Shown: positions 53,839 to 62,560, counted from the first letter of the stretch. The stretch: DNA of 64,000 nucleotides from Chryseobacterium sp. G0162 (GCF_003815715.1 NZ_CP033922.1:806001-870000), one strand, 5' to 3'. Notes: generated from the sequence alone by a model not told the origin. Numbers and translations are program-made.

Positions 53839-54393
53839 TTACTCTTCATTTTTTAATTGATCGATTTCATTTTTTAGTTGAGCAATAATATCCTTTAAAG
53901 CCTTTATTTCATTTTTATTTGAACTTACATTGCTTTTCAGGATAGCATTTTTAGCCTTTTCATTGTGGTCTTCTTCCTCTTCTTCTTCGTTAATTTCTTC
54001 AATATCCTCGCTGATTTCTTCAATGTCTTCCTGAATATCTTCGATATCTTCATTAATCTCCTCAATATCTTCACTAATCTCTTCGATATCCTCACTAATT
54101 TCCTCAATATCTTCCTGAATATCTTCAATATCCTCCTGGATATCTTCAATTTTCTCATGGCTTTTATTGACAGACATCTGAATAAAGATTGCGAGATAAA
54201 TAGCCTCCAGGGAAAGTACCGTAGTAAGAATCAGCAGCATTTTATCAAAATCAACAATATTCAGCATCGGAAGCAAAAACGAAGTCACAAACAATAGAGT
54301 ATGTACAATCAGAGATTGAATAGATCCTATCCATGATGTAATACTATCTGCTATTTTCTCAAGAACTTCACCTTTTTCGCTATATTTTTTCAT
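53839..54393 (-). CDS. DUF1003-like membrane protein with long acidic heptad repeat
   Basis: A 184-residue protein. The N-terminal 80 residues contain two transmembrane segments (SLIVHTLLFVTSFLLPML and LLILTTVLSLEAIYLAIFIQ). The order, with VDFDKMLLILTTVLSLEAIYLAIFIQMSVNK, resembles DUF1003 integral membrane proteins. Then come eight heptads (about 82-137) of the type EDIEEIS/EDIEDIQ/EDIEEIN with Ile at both core positions, then an EEEEEED run and a second helix with heptad character (IKALKDIIAQLKNEIDQLKNEE). It should form a long, very acidic coiled coil in the cytoplasm. It is the last gene of the rnz operon, 11 bases after the TIGR02757 gene. Function unknown. Confidence 0.65.
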   Translation of the reverse strand: MKKYSEKGEVLEKIADSITSWIGSIQSLIVHTLLFVTSFLLPMLNIVDFDKMLLILTTVLSLEAIYLAIFIQMSVNKSHEKIEDIQEDIEDIQEDIEEISEDIEEISEDIEEINEDIEDIQEDIEEISEDIEEINEEEEEEDHNEKAKNAILKSNVSSNKNEIKALKDIIAQLKNEIDQLKNEE

Positions 54394-54404
54394 CCTTTAT
54401 ATTT

Positions 54405-55175
54405 TTACAACAGTTCTTTAGTTACGCCTAATCCAAACAAGGCAAAATCATATTTTGCAGGATCTTTATCATCAAATCGTCTGATGGCTATATCCAGTTC
54501 TTCCACCGTTTTCCAATCATTCTGTGTTCTTTCCAGCAATCCCAGTTTTCTTGAAATATTTCCGGTATGTACATCTAATGGGATAGACAGGTATTTCTGA
54601 TCAATATCTTTCCAGATTCCAAAGTCTACACCGCGCTTATCCTTACGTACCATCCATCTCAGAAACATAATGATTCTTTTGGCCGAAGAATTTTTGTAAG
54701 GTGAACTGATATGCTTATGACTTCTATGTTTTTCCGTTTCCAGAAAACCACTTCTGAATCTTTCTATCGCATGCTGGAAGTTGGTTTCAGAGTCATTTAC
54801 CTTAAACAGTTCTTCCAGGCTTTCATTTTCTTTATAAATCCTGTTGAACTGTTTAATAAAGTAAGAAAAGTCCTCTCCGTTAAAAGTTCTGTGAATACTT
54901 TTATCCTGAATATCTTTTAAATCTTTTTCGGAATAATTCAATACAAAATCATAGGGAGAATTTCCCATGATATCAAGTATTTTATTAGCCGAATTGATGA
55001 TTGACTTTCTGTTTCCCCACGAAATAGTTGCCGCTAAAAAACCTGCTATTTCAATGTCCTGCTTTAATGAAAAACGATGGGGTATCTGTATGGGGTCATT
55101 TTCTATAAAATCAGGAGCATTATATTGATCTGCCTTTTCATCCAGAAAGCTTCTAAGCTCTTCAAACTTCAACAT
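54405..55175 (-). CDS. TIGR02757 (DUF2400) family protein
   Basis: A 256-residue soluble protein matching the TIGR02757 family of Bacteroidota and some other bacteria. Conserved phrases are DPIQIPHRF, DIEIAGFLAATISWGNRKSIINSANKIL, SPYKNSSAKRIIMFLRWMVRKDKRGVDFGIW, IPLDVHTGNISRKLGLL and FDDKDPAKYDFALFGLGV. The WMVRKD...GVDFG and PLDVHT...R.LGL elements resemble the helix-hairpin-helix region of DNA glycosylases, so a nucleic-acid role is possible. No function is established to my knowledge. It starts six bases after rnz and is translated in the same operon. Confidence 0.85.
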   Translation of the reverse strand: MLKFEELRSFLDEKADQYNAPDFIENDPIQIPHRFSLKQDIEIAGFLAATISWGNRKSIINSANKILDIMGNSPYDFVLNYSEKDLKDIQDKSIHRTFNGEDFSYFIKQFNRIYKENESLEELFKVNDSETNFQHAIERFRSGFLETEKHRSHKHISSPYKNSSAKRIIMFLRWMVRKDKRGVDFGIWKDIDQKYLSIPLDVHTGNISRKLGLLERTQNDWKTVEELDIAIRRFDDKDPAKYDFALFGLGVTKELL

Positions 55176-55181
55176 ATTTAT

Positions 55182-56096
55182 TTAAATTTTTACACTTTCC
55201 AACGCTTTTGGAAGAAACGAATTAGGAAAAATATTTCTTGCTTCATCGGTAAATACCGTCAGATCAGCATATCGGTTGGAGAAATGACCTAAAATCAGTT
55301 TTCCAACCTGGGCTTTCTGGGCAATTGTAGCCGCTTCCAATGCAGTGGTATGGCCCGTATAATCTGCCATTTCCTTCAGATCATGAAGGAAAGTAGATTC
55401 GTGATACAGAACCGTAGCATTTTTAATGATTGGAATTACACTTTCAAGATAACGAGTATCACTGCAAAATGCGTATGATACTGGTGGAGCCGGATCAAGG
55501 GTCAGCACTTCATTTTTAAGAACATAACCATCGCTTAATACAAAATCCTTTCCTGCTTTTATGTTATGATAATCGCAGCTTTCGATTTCACTGTATTTGG
55601 CAATTTCTTTCATATTCAGATGTCTATCCTTTGGTTTTTCTTTAAAAAGATAGCCATTACAGTAGATTCTATGATCCAATGGGATCGTATATACCTCTAC
55701 TCTATTATCTTCATAGATTTTTTCGGAATAATCCTTATCCAGTTCATGATAAACCACTTCGAAGCCACGATGTGTTTCTGTAATCTGAAAGATCGTCTCC
55801 AACATTTTCTTTATTCCTTTCGGACCATAAACATGTAATGGGTTCTCCCTTCCTAAAAGACGGAAAGAAGCAATAAGCCCCGGAAGTCCAAAACAATGGT
55901 CTCCATGAAGATGAGAAATAAAAATATGATTGATCTTTGAAAATCTGGCTTTGGCTTTTCTCAGCTGCACCTGGGTTCCTTCCCCACAATCGATCAGGAA
56001 GTTCCTTTCTTCCATTTCCAGTAACTGGGCTGTTGGTGAGGTATTGACCGTAGGAATTGCTGAATTAAAACCTAATATTGTTAAATAAGTACTCAA
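55182..56096 (-). CDS. rnz: Ribonuclease Z
   Basis: A 304-residue MBL-fold nuclease. The zinc motif is SHLHGDHCFGLPGL (about 62-75), with later ligands in PLDHR, YAFCSDTRY, YHESTF and LGHFSNRY, and the N-terminal LGFNSAIPTVNTSPTAQLLE typical of RNase Z. It cuts the 3' trailer of tRNA precursors. The start is TTG (56094-56096): the frame is closed by TAA 12 bases upstream and the conserved N-terminus begins right here. A TACATTTG -7 element lies 18 bases before it. The operon continues with the TIGR02757 gene (six bases) and the coiled-coil gene. Confidence 0.96.
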   Translation of the reverse strand: MSTYLTILGFNSAIPTVNTSPTAQLLEMEERNFLIDCGEGTQVQLRKAKARFSKINHIFISHLHGDHCFGLPGLIASFRLLGRENPLHVYGPKGIKKMLETIFQITETHRGFEVVYHELDKDYSEKIYEDNRVEVYTIPLDHRIYCNGYLFKEKPKDRHLNMKEIAKYSEIESCDYHNIKAGKDFVLSDGYVLKNEVLTLDPAPPVSYAFCSDTRYLESVIPIIKNATVLYHESTFLHDLKEMADYTGHTTALEAATIAQKAQVGKLILGHFSNRYADLTVFTDEARNIFPNSFLPKALESVKI

Positions 56097-56114
56097 ATCA
56101 ATTGTTTATTGTAA

Positions 56115-56122
56115 CAAATGTA
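56115..56122 (-). promoter_or_regulatory. -7 element of the rnz operon
   Basis: TACATTTG on the minus strand, with the expected start site within about 12 bases of the TTG codon. No good -33 box was found. Confidence 0.5.
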
Positions 56123-56180
56123 CGACAGAAATTTTAAAACATATATTTTACCGCTAAATTTAAGCAGGAAAAGCATAAAA

Positions 56181-56210
56181 AAACCACTTCCTATAAAAAG
56201 GAAATGGTTT
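56181..56210 (-). terminator. rdgB terminator
   Basis: AAACCACTTCCT pairs with AGGAAATGGTTT (one mismatch) around TATAAAA. The minus strand continues with TTTTTTA. Confidence 0.75.
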
Positions 56211-56230
56211 ATATTTATCTGTAATACGGA

Positions 56231-56815
56231 TTACTTTACTTTTAAAAAATCCATAAACAAATCTAGTGCCTGCTTACGGTGGCTAATCTTGTTTTTATCT
56301 GCTGGATCCATTTCTGCAAAGGTTCTCTCATACCCTTCAGGAACGAATATCGGATCATATCCAAATCCTTTAAATCCTTTATTTTCCATTAATAGATTTC
56401 CATGAACTCTTCCTTCAAAATATTGGGCTCCATTTTCATCATAGTAGCATAAAACAGTCACGAAATAAGCTTTTCTGTTTTCTATTCCCTGCATTTCCTC
56501 CAACACTTTTTCGATATTTTTAGCAAAATCGTGATCTCCGGCATAACGGGCAGAAAATATTCCCGGTCTTCCCTCTAAAGATTCTACCACAAGTCCGCTA
56601 TCATCGCCTAAACTGGGAACGCCTGTCTTTTCAAAACAGTATTTAGCTTTAATCAAAGCATTGGCATGAAAAGAATCTCCATCTTCTACAATTTCTTCAT
56701 GAATATTATAATCTGTAAGGCTTTTAACAATACAGTCATCGCCTAAAATCTGCTGAATCTCTTCTTTTTTATGCTCGTTGTGGGTAGCTACCAATAATTC
56801 CATTTCTATATTCAT
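56231..56815 (-). CDS. rdgB: XTP/dITP diphosphatase (Ham1/RdgB)
   Basis: A 194-residue enzyme from ATG 56813-56815 (MNIEMELLVATHN); a start at the fifth-codon Met is equally possible, and the TTG at 56821 is unlikely. Signature phrases are LLVATHNEHKKEEI (substrate loop), GDSFHANALIKAKY, PSLGDDSGLVVESLEGRPGIFSARYAG, GFGYDPIFVPEG, FAEMDPADKNKISHRKQAL. The enzyme hydrolyses non-canonical purine nucleoside triphosphates and so keeps them out of DNA and RNA. It follows the CPBP gene by 30 bases in one transcription unit that ends at a strong terminator. Confidence 0.96.
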   Translation of the reverse strand: MNIEMELLVATHNEHKKEEIQQILGDDCIVKSLTDYNIHEEIVEDGDSFHANALIKAKYCFEKTGVPSLGDDSGLVVESLEGRPGIFSARYAGDHDFAKNIEKVLEEMQGIENRKAYFVTVLCYYDENGAQYFEGRVHGNLLMENKGFKGFGYDPIFVPEGYERTFAEMDPADKNKISHRKQALDLFMDFLKVK

Positions 56816-56845
56816 TTTCAATTTTACTTTTATAATTGCTGTTGA

Positions 56846-57676
56846 TTACATCTCAGAGTAATGTACTTTATATTTCTTCATAAAAAGATAGTAGAACAAA
56901 GAAAAAAGTACAATTCCTACGGCTAAAATCAGCCATTCTGAAACATTAAAAACTTTTGCAAAACTTTCCTCTTTACCATACAGCACCAATAAGGATAGCG
57001 TCAGGTTATTAAATGCATGTAATAATATGGGCATCAATAAAGACTTGGTTTTATGATATACCAATCCCAAAACACATCCCAGCATTACAGCACTGATAAA
57101 CTGCCAGGGATTTCCGTGAACGATTCCGAAAATAATAGATGCATATAAAATAGCTTTCCAAGGTGCAACTCCTTTATTAATCAATCCTTTTTGAATAATT
57201 CCTCTAAATATAATCTCTTCGAAAACAGGAGCCATAATCACCGTCATGATAATCATAACGACAGGATTATCTGTTAATTGGCTCATAAGCTGAGTGAAAT
57301 ATTCATAGAAATCTCCAAAAAAAGGCCCTGAAGTTGGAATCAGTGTTGTGGTAAACTCTGATATAAACATCATCCCGGCCATCATTGGAAAAATAAGGAG
57401 ATACGTAGAAAAGTTAACGGAGGAAAGGTTAAAATTAAGTTTCTGTTGGGTGGTTCTTCTTACAATAAAAAAATCAAAGAAAGCAATTGCCATAACAAAT
57501 CCTACAGAATTGGCTACCATCAGGAACCAGTCTTTCAATTCAAGATTTTCTTTGAATACTACTTTCCAAAAGGTACTGAATAAAGACACAGCCATCGTCC
57601 CCACAAACAATCCAACCACTAAAGTAACAGCGCCCAGCCATGTGAAAGTAAACTTCGGATACCTGCTATTTTCCAT
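56846..57676 (-). CDS. CPBP-family intramembrane metalloprotease
   Basis: A 276-residue membrane protein with about eight helices. The CPBP (Abi/Rce1-like) motifs are all present: EEIIFRG (about 157-163), the FGIVHGNPWQF segment with the second metal ligand His, and HAFNN near residue 222. These residues form the active site within the membrane. Bacterial members are poorly characterised; some process signal or bacteriocin-related peptides, and others have no known substrate. The promoter TTG-N20-TATCTTTG lies 29 bases upstream. The gene is the first of a unit with rdgB, perhaps only for convenience of transcription. Confidence 0.88.
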   Translation of the reverse strand: MENSRYPKFTFTWLGAVTLVVGLFVGTMAVSLFSTFWKVVFKENLELKDWFLMVANSVGFVMAIAFFDFFIVRRTTQQKLNFNLSSVNFSTYLLIFPMMAGMMFISEFTTTLIPTSGPFFGDFYEYFTQLMSQLTDNPVVMIIMTVIMAPVFEEIIFRGIIQKGLINKGVAPWKAILYASIIFGIVHGNPWQFISAVMLGCVLGLVYHKTKSLLMPILLHAFNNLTLSLLVLYGKEESFAKVFNVSEWLILAVGIVLFSLFYYLFMKKYKVHYSEM

Positions 57677-57704
57677 TCTTTTTCTCTGTAAAAGTTTATT
57701 GAAA

Positions 57705-57735
57705 CAAAGATAATTTTTTTGAATGCCACAGGCAA
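57705..57735 (-). promoter_or_regulatory. Promoter of the CPBP-rdgB unit
   Basis: On the minus strand TTG (57733-57735), 20 bases, then TATCTTTG (57705-57712). Transcription starts near 57700, about 24 bases before the ATG. Confidence 0.75.
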
Positions 57736-57770
57736 CTAAAAAATAAAATACTTAATTTAGCCACACTACC

Positions 57771-58493
57771 ATGAATATCACCAAAACAAATACAGAAATC
57801 CCTTTCCCCAGCGTTGAATCTGAAATTAACCGATGGGTTACTTTTATTCTACAGACCACCTATTGGGGAATGCTTATCTTCTTCTTCTGTCTTTTCATTA
57901 TAGGCCCAGCTTATGGAATCTATAACAAAGGGACTAAAATGATGCTTTCTGTAGCGCTAATATCCTGGGGATCCTCGATTTTGATTTTAATTCCTGTCAT
58001 CAGACAATACATCATAAGAAGAGAGAATATTGCCAATAGAATTGTTATAGACCATACAGGTCTTTTATTTTATAATGCAAAAAATAAAATCATACAACAA
58101 ATATTGTATACAGAGCTTTGCTCTTCAAAACAAAATTTTGACATTTATACAGTGAATCCAATAGGTTCAAGCATTATTCCCTTACTGGAAGTCACCGTCC
58201 AACAAGAAAAAAATGATGTCGAAACCAGACGTATAGATATGAACCTTCCTCTTCGTGTTCTGAAAAATAAAGTTACATTGTACACCCATTTTTTGTATGG
58301 AATCTCAATTTTTCGTCAAGATTTAAAAATAGATCCAATAGCTCTTAAAAGCTTTTCCATTGACCCAAACACCTGGCATATTAACAGTAAAAAAGGAGTT
58401 TCATTGGGCGGTTGGCTATTTATTTTGGCTATGATTGTTATTACCTGCATCCTTGTGGGAATTCCATTCTTATTGTATAAATTTAAAAACTGA
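57771..58493 (+). CDS. Membrane protein of unknown function, paralogue 1
   Basis: A 240-residue protein with two N-terminal transmembrane segments (about 25-50 and 60-80), a cytoplasmic or periplasmic domain of about 120 residues (RIVIDHTGLLFYNAKNKII..., LRVLKNKVTLYTHFLYGISIFRQDLKIDP) and a third transmembrane segment at the end (GGWLFILAMIVITCILVGIPFLLY). It aligns over its full length with the next gene, which starts one base after its stop. No family was recognised. The domain resembles PH-like domains of bacterial membrane proteins in its pattern of short strands plus a final helix, but this is tentative. Confidence 0.6.
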   Translation: MNITKTNTEIPFPSVESEINRWVTFILQTTYWGMLIFFFCLFIIGPAYGIYNKGTKMMLSVALISWGSSILILIPVIRQYIIRRENIANRIVIDHTGLLFYNAKNKIIQQILYTELCSSKQNFDIYTVNPIGSSIIPLLEVTVQQEKNDVETRRIDMNLPLRVLKNKVTLYTHFLYGISIFRQDLKIDPIALKSFSIDPNTWHINSKKGVSLGGWLFILAMIVITCILVGIPFLLYKFKN

Positions 58494-58494
58494 T

Positions 58495-59199
58495 ATGACA
58501 GAAAAGTTCCAGACCGTCACCTCTAAAGTTGATAAACCCATCACTTATCTTTTGATGGGACTGATGTGGGTAGTTGTCCTCATTATTGTTGTCATCATCG
58601 GAGTTATTTTTGAAAATATGTACAGCCACTTTAAAGACTATTTACAAAATTCCCTCAGTACTTTTTTCATTCTTATTTTTGCCCAGTTCTTACTGGCATT
58701 TTGTCTGATAGCTTTGATTATGGGATTAATGGACCGGAAAAAAGAACACATCCGAACCGCTATTATAGATAAAAAAGGGGTTACTTTTTATAGTAATTCA
58801 GGCAATATTATCAATACCGTTTCATATCATGACCTGCAAAGGGCTAAAAATGGATCATACGACACTTATATATACAGCACAGGTGGAAAGTATCCCAAAA
58901 CGTATTTGAATATATATCTTAAAAATCCATCAGGTGAAACTGCAATGACCCGTATAGATTTCAACTTTGAGTATGTTATTCTGAGTAATCAATTTGAAAT
59001 GTACCGTCAGTTTTTAAGAGGAATCCAGTGTTTCCGGCCAGATCTAAGGATAAACCCACAAACGATTGAACAATATAGTCTTACACCGGACTTTCCGCCG
59101 GTAAAAGATCCCCGTCTATTAGAATTTCTTATCGCATTTCTTATTACTTTTGCTATTCTTGCGTTAATTTACTCTATTTCGCTGCTTATATGGCGTTAA
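58495..59199 (+). CDS. Membrane protein of unknown function, paralogue 2
   Basis: A 234-residue protein starting at ATG 58495 (MTEKFQTVTSKVDKP), one base after the upstream stop; longer in-frame starts lie within the previous gene and are rejected. It has the same plan as its neighbour: two N-terminal membrane segments, a soluble domain (TAIIDKKGVTFYSNSGNIINTVSY, EMYRQFLRGIQCFRPDLRINP) and a C-terminal membrane helix. The shared motif F-R-x-DL-I-(D/N)P and overall length mark a tandem duplication. Function unknown; the pair probably forms a two-gene operon and perhaps a hetero-complex. Confidence 0.6.
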   Translation: MTEKFQTVTSKVDKPITYLLMGLMWVVVLIIVVIIGVIFENMYSHFKDYLQNSLSTFFILIFAQFLLAFCLIALIMGLMDRKKEHIRTAIIDKKGVTFYSNSGNIINTVSYHDLQRAKNGSYDTYIYSTGGKYPKTYLNIYLKNPSGETAMTRIDFNFEYVILSNQFEMYRQFLRGIQCFRPDLRINPQTIEQYSLTPDFPPVKDPRLLEFLIAFLITFAILALIYSISLLIWR

Positions 59200-59342
59200 A
59201 ATTATATTGAGAGGTTCATCACATCTTTTAATTGCAAAGTAAAACAGACCGTAACAAAACGAAAAATTGCTTATCATTTCAACTTTTACTTCTTATTATC
59301 AAATCTCTCTTTTTCCTCTGATTAATATTGTCCTCATTTAAA

Positions 59343-59374
59343 TTTGAAAACCTCGCAAAAAATCACGATTTTTG
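59343..59374 (+). promoter_or_regulatory. prfC promoter
   Basis: TTTG (59343-59346), 20 bases, then GATTTTTG (59367-59374), one mismatch to TAnnTTTG. A TTG start codon at 59344 would lie within the -33 box, so the ATG at 59392 is preferred. Confidence 0.65.
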
Positions 59375-59391
59375 CAACTTCAAAATACGAT

Positions 59392-60987
59392 ATGTCAGAC
59401 TTAATCAAAGAAATACAAAAAAGAAAGACCTTCGGGATCATTTCCCACCCGGATGCCGGAAAAACAACCCTTACGGAAAAGCTGCTTCTTTTCGGGGGTG
59501 CAATCCAGGAAGCGGGTGCGGTAAAATCCAACAAAATAAAAAAAGGAGCTACCTCCGACTTTATGGAAATCGAAAGACAGAGAGGGATCTCGGTAGCGAC
59601 TTCCGTATTGGCTTTTGAATATAGAGATCATAAAATCAACATTCTAGATACTCCTGGTCACAAAGACTTTGCTGAGGATACTTACAGAACATTAACGGCT
59701 GTAGATTCGGTAATTGTTGTGATTGACGTTGCAAAAGGGGTTGAGGAACAAACTGAAAAACTGGTTCAGGTTTGTAGAATGAGAAACATTCCGATGTTGG
59801 TATTCATCAACAAGCTTGACCGTGAAGGTAAAGATGCCTTCGATCTTTTGGATGAAGTGGAACAGAAATTAGGATTAACAGTTTGCCCACTTTCTCTACC
59901 AATTGGTATGGGTAGTGATTTCCAGGGAATTTATAATATCTGGGAAAACAATATTCAGCTATTTTTAGAGGAGAAAAAGCAAAAAGTTGGGGAGTCTATC
60001 AAGTTTGATGATATTAACGATACTTCAATTGATGATGTAATTGGAGAAAAAGCAGCGGCTACTTTAAGAGAAGAGCTTGATCTGATTCAGTCTGTTTACC
60101 CTGAATTTAATCGTGAAGATTATATGAAAGGTGACTTACAGCCGGTATTCTTCGGTTCTGCATTGAATAATTTTGGGGTTCGTGAGTTATTGAATGCCTT
60201 TATTGACATTGCTCCAATGCCACAGCCTAAAGAAAGTGATACCCGTATGGTAAAACCTGAGGAAAGCACTTTTACAGGATTTGTTTTCAAGATTCACGCA
60301 AACATGGATCCTAAGCACAGAGACAGACTGGCTTTCGTAAAGATTGTTTCCGGTACTTTCAAAAGAAATGAAAATTATCTATTGGTAAGAGAAGGTAAAA
60401 AGATGAAGTTCTCTTCACCCAATGCTTTCTTTGCCGATAAAAAAGAGGTAGTAGAGGAAAGTTTCCCTGGTGATATTGTAGGTCTTCATGATACGGGAAG
60501 TTTCAGAATTGGTGATACGTTAACGGGTGGTGAAAAACTAAGTTTCAAAGGAATTCCAAGTTTCTCTCCGGAACATTTCCGTTATATCAACAACAGCGAT
60601 CCACTTAAAGCTAAGCAATTGGCTAAAGGTATTGATCAGCTGATGGATGAAGGAGTTGCCCAGTTATTTACTCTTGAAATGAACGGAAGAAAGATCATCG
60701 GAACTGTGGGAGCCCTTCAGTACGAAGTTATCCAATATCGTTTGGAGCATGAATATGGTGCAAAATGTACTTATGAACCACTATCTATGCATAAAGCTTG
60801 TTGGGTAGAAGCTGATGAGAAGTCTGAAGAGTTTAAGGAGTTTGCAAGATTAAAGCAAAGATTCCTTGCCAGAGATAAATACAATCAACTTGTATTTTTA
60901 GCAGATTCTTCTTTCACCATTCATATGACACAAGAGAAATTCCCGAATGTGAAGCTTCACTTTATCAGTGAGTTCAGAGAAATATAA
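59392..60987 (+). CDS. prfC: Peptide chain release factor 3
   Basis: A 531-residue translational GTPase, very close in length to E. coli RF3 (529). Motifs: G1 SHPDAGKTT (about 18-26), the switch I region TSDFMEIERQRGISVATSV, G3 DTPGHKDF, G4 NKLDREG, then the RF3-specific domains II and III with PVFFGSALNNFGVRELLNAFIDIAP and GVAQLFTLEMNGRKIIGTVGALQYEVIQYRLEHEYG. RF3 removes RF1/RF2 from the ribosome after peptide release. The start is set by the promoter at 59343-59374. It is monocistronic and ends at a strong terminator. Confidence 0.97.
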   Translation: MSDLIKEIQKRKTFGIISHPDAGKTTLTEKLLLFGGAIQEAGAVKSNKIKKGATSDFMEIERQRGISVATSVLAFEYRDHKINILDTPGHKDFAEDTYRTLTAVDSVIVVIDVAKGVEEQTEKLVQVCRMRNIPMLVFINKLDREGKDAFDLLDEVEQKLGLTVCPLSLPIGMGSDFQGIYNIWENNIQLFLEEKKQKVGESIKFDDINDTSIDDVIGEKAAATLREELDLIQSVYPEFNREDYMKGDLQPVFFGSALNNFGVRELLNAFIDIAPMPQPKESDTRMVKPEESTFTGFVFKIHANMDPKHRDRLAFVKIVSGTFKRNENYLLVREGKKMKFSSPNAFFADKKEVVEESFPGDIVGLHDTGSFRIGDTLTGGEKLSFKGIPSFSPEHFRYINNSDPLKAKQLAKGIDQLMDEGVAQLFTLEMNGRKIIGTVGALQYEVIQYRLEHEYGAKCTYEPLSMHKACWVEADEKSEEFKEFARLKQRFLARDKYNQLVFLADSSFTIHMTQEKFPNVKLHFISEFREI

Positions 60988-61017
60988 TTAAAAGCGTAAA
61001 CAGCTAAAATATAATAG

Positions 61018-61049
61018 ATCCGCAGAAAAATTTCTGCGGATTTTTTTTT
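61018..61049 (+). terminator. prfC terminator
   Basis: ATCCGCAGAAA (61018-61028) and TTTCTGCGGAT (61031-61041) form a perfect 11-bp stem followed by a run of T to 61049. Confidence 0.9.
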
Positions 61050-61283
61050 GACACTCCTCCAAAGGAATGGAATGTTCATATCTCCAACTTTACTATTCGG
61101 AAAAAGATCATCTAAATCGCAATTGTCTTAAATTGAGTATAAAAAGCATTTTGTAAATCCCTTGTAAAACAAATACAAAACACTGAAAATATTATAGTTA
61201 TCATTTTACGACCAGAATACATCCCATTTACAAATACTTCAGAATCTTCGTGAGTAATTTTACTTCATCAAAAAAATAATGTT

Positions 61284-62234
61284 ATGAAAAAGTTCATCTT
61301 ACTCGTTGCTATATCAGGTACTTTTATTGCGTGTAGTCAAAAAGGTGGAGCTTCTCAATCCAATATTGAGGATGCAGCCCACAGTATAGACAGTGTTGCT
61401 TCTGTTGCTTCAGACGCTATTGATAATGCCAGCAAAACGGCAAACCAGGCTCTTGATTCAGCAAGTATCAGAATAAAAGATATTGAAGGGGCTAAAAATG
61501 ATATCCAGGATAAAATAGAAAGCACTTCCAAAATGGTAGATTCACTATCTGATAAAATTGCATCTACCAAACTGGAATCAAAGATTGAGAAAAAGGATTC
61601 TACAGTCAAAAAGGCTGAGAAAGTGGCCACAAATGTTCCGGCTCCTAAGGTAATTAAGGAAACCAAAATCATTTACAAAGAGAAACCGAAGAATGATAGC
61701 TATGAACTGAATATGCCAAAAGATAAAATGGTAAAAACAGGATATCTTGTCGTAAGAGCAGATAATGCTGAAACGGTAAAAGAAATTATCCGAGAAGAAG
61801 CTATCAAGAACAATGGATATGTTAAAAGTGAAAACCAGTCTTATATTGAATCAGCCAATCCTCGTGATGAAAATCAAAAGGTTTACAGTCTGAACATCAA
61901 AGTTCCAATCCAGCATTTTGATGGATTAATGGAAGCATTAAACAGCAATATAGGAGATATTGAAACCAGAGATATTCAGGTTACAGGGCGTAATTATGCA
62001 GACAACACCATCTGTAGCATCGATATCAATATCACCGATAAAACAGCATCAGAAAAAGAGCCTAAAACTTTTGGTGGAAAATCATTGGCTGCTATTGAAT
62101 CGGGCTGGGATGTAATTACTTCAATCTTTCTTTTTCTTCTTCCTTTATGGCCGGTATTTCTGATTGGTGGTATTGGATACTATTTTTATAAAAAGAAAAA
62201 AAACAACAATATTCCTAATCAGGATTCTCACTAG
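61284..62234 (+). CDS. DUF4349 lipoprotein
   Basis: A 316-residue protein with a lipobox (FIAC then SQKG; Cys17). An Ala/Ser/Asp-rich, probably coiled region (about 25-115) is followed by the DUF4349 domain (about 145-265): KMVKTGYLVVRADNAETVKEIIREEAIKNNGYVKSENQSY, VYSLNIKVPIQHFDGLMEALNSNIGDIETRDIQVTG. A transmembrane helix (IFLFLLPLWPVFLIGGIGYYFY) and a basic tail end the protein, so it is held by both lipid and helix. DUF4349 proteins are common putative envelope proteins of unknown function. The gene stands alone with its own terminator. Confidence 0.85.
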   Translation: MKKFILLVAISGTFIACSQKGGASQSNIEDAAHSIDSVASVASDAIDNASKTANQALDSASIRIKDIEGAKNDIQDKIESTSKMVDSLSDKIASTKLESKIEKKDSTVKKAEKVATNVPAPKVIKETKIIYKEKPKNDSYELNMPKDKMVKTGYLVVRADNAETVKEIIREEAIKNNGYVKSENQSYIESANPRDENQKVYSLNIKVPIQHFDGLMEALNSNIGDIETRDIQVTGRNYADNTICSIDINITDKTASEKEPKTFGGKSLAAIESGWDVITSIFLFLLPLWPVFLIGGIGYYFYKKKKNNNIPNQDSH

Positions 62235-62244
62235 AATTTCAAAG

Positions 62245-62268
62245 TCCATCCTTGTGATGGATTTTTTG
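62245..62268 (+). terminator. Terminator of the DUF4349 gene
   Basis: TCCATC (62245-62250) pairs with GATGGA (62256-62261), followed by TTTTTTG. Confidence 0.75.
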
Positions 62269-62280
62269 TTTTTATCTTTA

Positions 62281-62560
62281 AGTGAAGCTTATTTTAAACC
62301 ACAGATGGCACGAATTTTCACAGATGTTTCTGATTTTTTTAATGGATAAGGCGACAAGGAATTTGTGTCTGGAATTCTGAGATGAAATTGTTTCACAACA
62401 CCAGCAATGACAGGTTGTGATATTTGTGAAACTATTTGTGGGATCTGTGTTTGATTTTAGGTTTTGGCTAAAGCCGAAAGAATATGATTTATTTGAGCGG
62501 GCTAAAGCCCACTCCTATTGATGTTGATATGCGGATGGATAATTGGTATTTAATAAAAAT
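62281..62560. repeat. Repeat-rich gap with paired GGCTAAAGCC hairpins
   Basis: Part of a 600-base gene-free stretch (62235-62834). Phrases ACCACAGATGGCACGAATTTTCACAGATGTTT (from about 62299, quoted only in part here as the shared type) resemble those at 6424-6462. Two short hairpins follow: GGCT-AA-AGCC (62466-62475) and GGGCT-AA-AGCCC (62499-62510), spaced 23 bases. I recall this double hairpin as a common intergenic element in Chryseobacterium. No ORF of note, no tRNA. Function unknown. Confidence 0.55.

Noticed and set aside
53980..54165. 21-base tandem repeat considered as a CRISPR array
   Set aside because: The units are contiguous without spacers and in frame with a coding heptad repeat.
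53965..54297. Phe/Asn/Ile-rich frame on the plus strand opposite the acidic coiled-coil gene
   Set aside because: It is the reverse-strand shadow of the heptad repeat; its composition is dictated by the 21-base repeat, and it has no start signal.
59344..59391. N-terminal extension of prfC to TTG 59344
   Set aside because: The TTG lies in the -33 promoter box, and RF3 proteins begin at the equivalent of ATG 59392.
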